A stretch of 64,000 nucleotides of DNA from DASPPM01 sp052143835. Its GTDB lineage: Bacteria; Pseudomonadota; Alphaproteobacteria; JACZXZ01. A program made the position numbers and the translations under genes. The DNA is taken from the NCBI GenBank assembly GCA_052143835.1, contig JBKQRV010000187.1:9107-73106 (forward strand), read 5' to 3'. The notes under the pieces are model-generated. The model ran no database searches. It was not told the origin of the DNA and saw only the letters and a program-made list of their open reading frames with translations. Every line of letters starts with the position of its first letter. The stretch's first letter is position 1. Shown here in pieces: positions 63,311 to 64,000 of the stretch.

Positions 63311-63363
63311 ACGCTCGAATTTACGAGAGCTGGCACTTGGCCAAGGGGTAGGAGGACCTGCGC

Positions 63364-64000
63364 GTGAAGAAGAGCATTCGCGATTTCCTCGCTGATCTCG
63401 AGAAGGCGGGCGAGCTGCGCCGGGTGAAGAAGCCGGTCGATCTGCGCGATGTCTCGGCGCTCGTGGCGCAATCGCGCGAGGCAGCACTCTTCGAGACGCT
63501 CGCGGAGTATCCCGGCTGGCGGCTTGCGGGCGGCCTCGTCGCGACGCGCAAGCGCCTGGCGCTCGCCATGGGCAGCAGCGAGAACGAGGTCGCCATGCGC
63601 TTCGAGGCCAGCCTCGATCGGCCGATCGAGCCGATCCTCGTGGGGAATGCGCCTTGCCAGGAGGTGGTCCTCGAGGGTGAGGACGCCGACCTCACCTCGA
63701 TCCCCTACCCGCTCATGCATGTGCGCGACGGCGGCCCCTACATCTCGGCGACCTGCGTCGTCTCCAAGGACCCGGAATACGGACGCAACGTGGGCTCGTA
63801 CCGGTTGATGTACCGCACGCCGAAGGAGACCGGCATCGATCTCGTCTCGCCTTCCGACATGCGCTTCTACTACCAGCACCAGCTCGACCGCGGCAAGCCG
63901 CTCGAGATCGCGGTCGCCATCGGCGTGCATCCCTTCGAGATGCTGGCGGCCTCCTACAAGGCGCCCATCGACATGGACGAATATTGGATCGCGGGCGCGC
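63364..64000 (+). CDS. UbiD-family decarboxylase (partial, runs off the right edge)
   Basis: From GTG at 63364 (after TAGGAGGACC) 212 codons are open to the window end. The start SIRDFLADLEKAGELRRVKK is the UbiD-family N-terminus. GGPYISATCV and NVGSYRLMYR are the prFMN-site and substrate-site blocks, and the LEIAVAIGVHP strand follows. The catalytic acidic motif would lie beyond the edge. This is a different subtype from the UbiD encoded at 0.4-1.8 kb. It follows the ABC transporter genes and is probably in their operon, separated by a repeat. Confidence 0.9.
   Translation, partial: MKKSIRDFLADLEKAGELRRVKKPVDLRDVSALVAQSREAALFETLAEYPGWRLAGGLVATRKRLALAMGSSENEVAMRFEASLDRPIEPILVGNAPCQEVVLEGEDADLTSIPYPLMHVRDGGPYISATCVVSKDPEYGRNVGSYRLMYRTPKETGIDLVSPSDMRFYYQHQLDRGKPLEIAVAIGVHPFEMLAASYKAPIDMDEYWIAGA

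Overview
The window is about 70% G+C by eye and densely packed, with many 1-13 base gene overlaps. It looks like the chromosome of a metabolically versatile alphaproteobacterium. Supporting signs are a LiuR-type MerR regulator with an isovaleryl-CoA dehydrogenase, an NADP-malic enzyme fused to a phosphotransacetylase-like domain, a PutA without the N-terminal DNA-binding domain, a DUF1489 protein, LipB, several Liv-type ABC genes, and palindromic repeats ending in CGTCATTGCGAG. I cannot name the genus.

Layout. (1) 0-8.4 kb, minus strand: one tightly overlapping operon for a three-subunit molybdenum hydroxylase (large subunit fused to a CoxG-like domain), an acyl/aryl-CoA ligase, an enoyl-CoA hydratase-like protein and a UbiD-family decarboxylase; a transporter start lies at the left edge. 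(2) 8.7-14.4 kb: a di-haem oxidoreductase, PutA, and a higB-higA toxin-antitoxin pair followed by a second HigA-type gene. (3) 14.5-26.3 kb, mostly minus strand: leucine/isovalerate catabolism in two blocks (HMG-CoA lyase, MCC alpha and beta; then thioesterase and isovaleryl-CoA dehydrogenase with LiuR). An RHH/RelE toxin-antitoxin pair, an orphan RebB-like protein, an acyl-CoA dehydrogenase, an SDR and a DUF1989 protein lie between. (4) 26.3-30.2 kb: hcrCAB-type genes for a 4-hydroxybenzoyl-CoA reductase-like enzyme. (5) 30.3-37.8 kb: mainly housekeeping genes (maeB, tRNA-Leu(GAG), lipB, acylphosphatase, propionyl-CoA carboxylase alpha).

(6) 38.2-49.9 kb, plus strand: a branched-chain-type ABC importer (with a LivM-LivG fusion), then a catabolic-looking run: NIPSNAP, hydrolase and SCP2-like protein (opposite strand), HIBADH-like dehydrogenase, metallo-hydrolase, SMP-30, SDR, CMD-family protein, SDR. 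(7) 50.0-53.4 kb: a visibly lower-G+C island with a probable transposase remnant, an N6-adenine DNA methyltransferase and an unrecognised partner gene. This is the best candidate for a poorly described defence or modification system. (8) 53.5-64 kb: hydantoinase-type hyuB and hyuA (minus), a polytopic membrane protein, a NitT/TauT-type ABC importer, and a second, truncated UbiD decarboxylase running off the right edge.

The common theme is uptake, CoA activation and breakdown of aromatic, branched-chain and heterocyclic acids to acetyl-CoA, acetoacetate and propionyl-CoA. Several expected partners are not in the window: UbiX (prenyl-FMN synthase), methylglutaconyl-CoA hydratase, PccB and benzoyl-CoA reductase. 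At least four paired inverted hairpin repeats (REPIN-like) and two other palindromic repeat families sit between genes.
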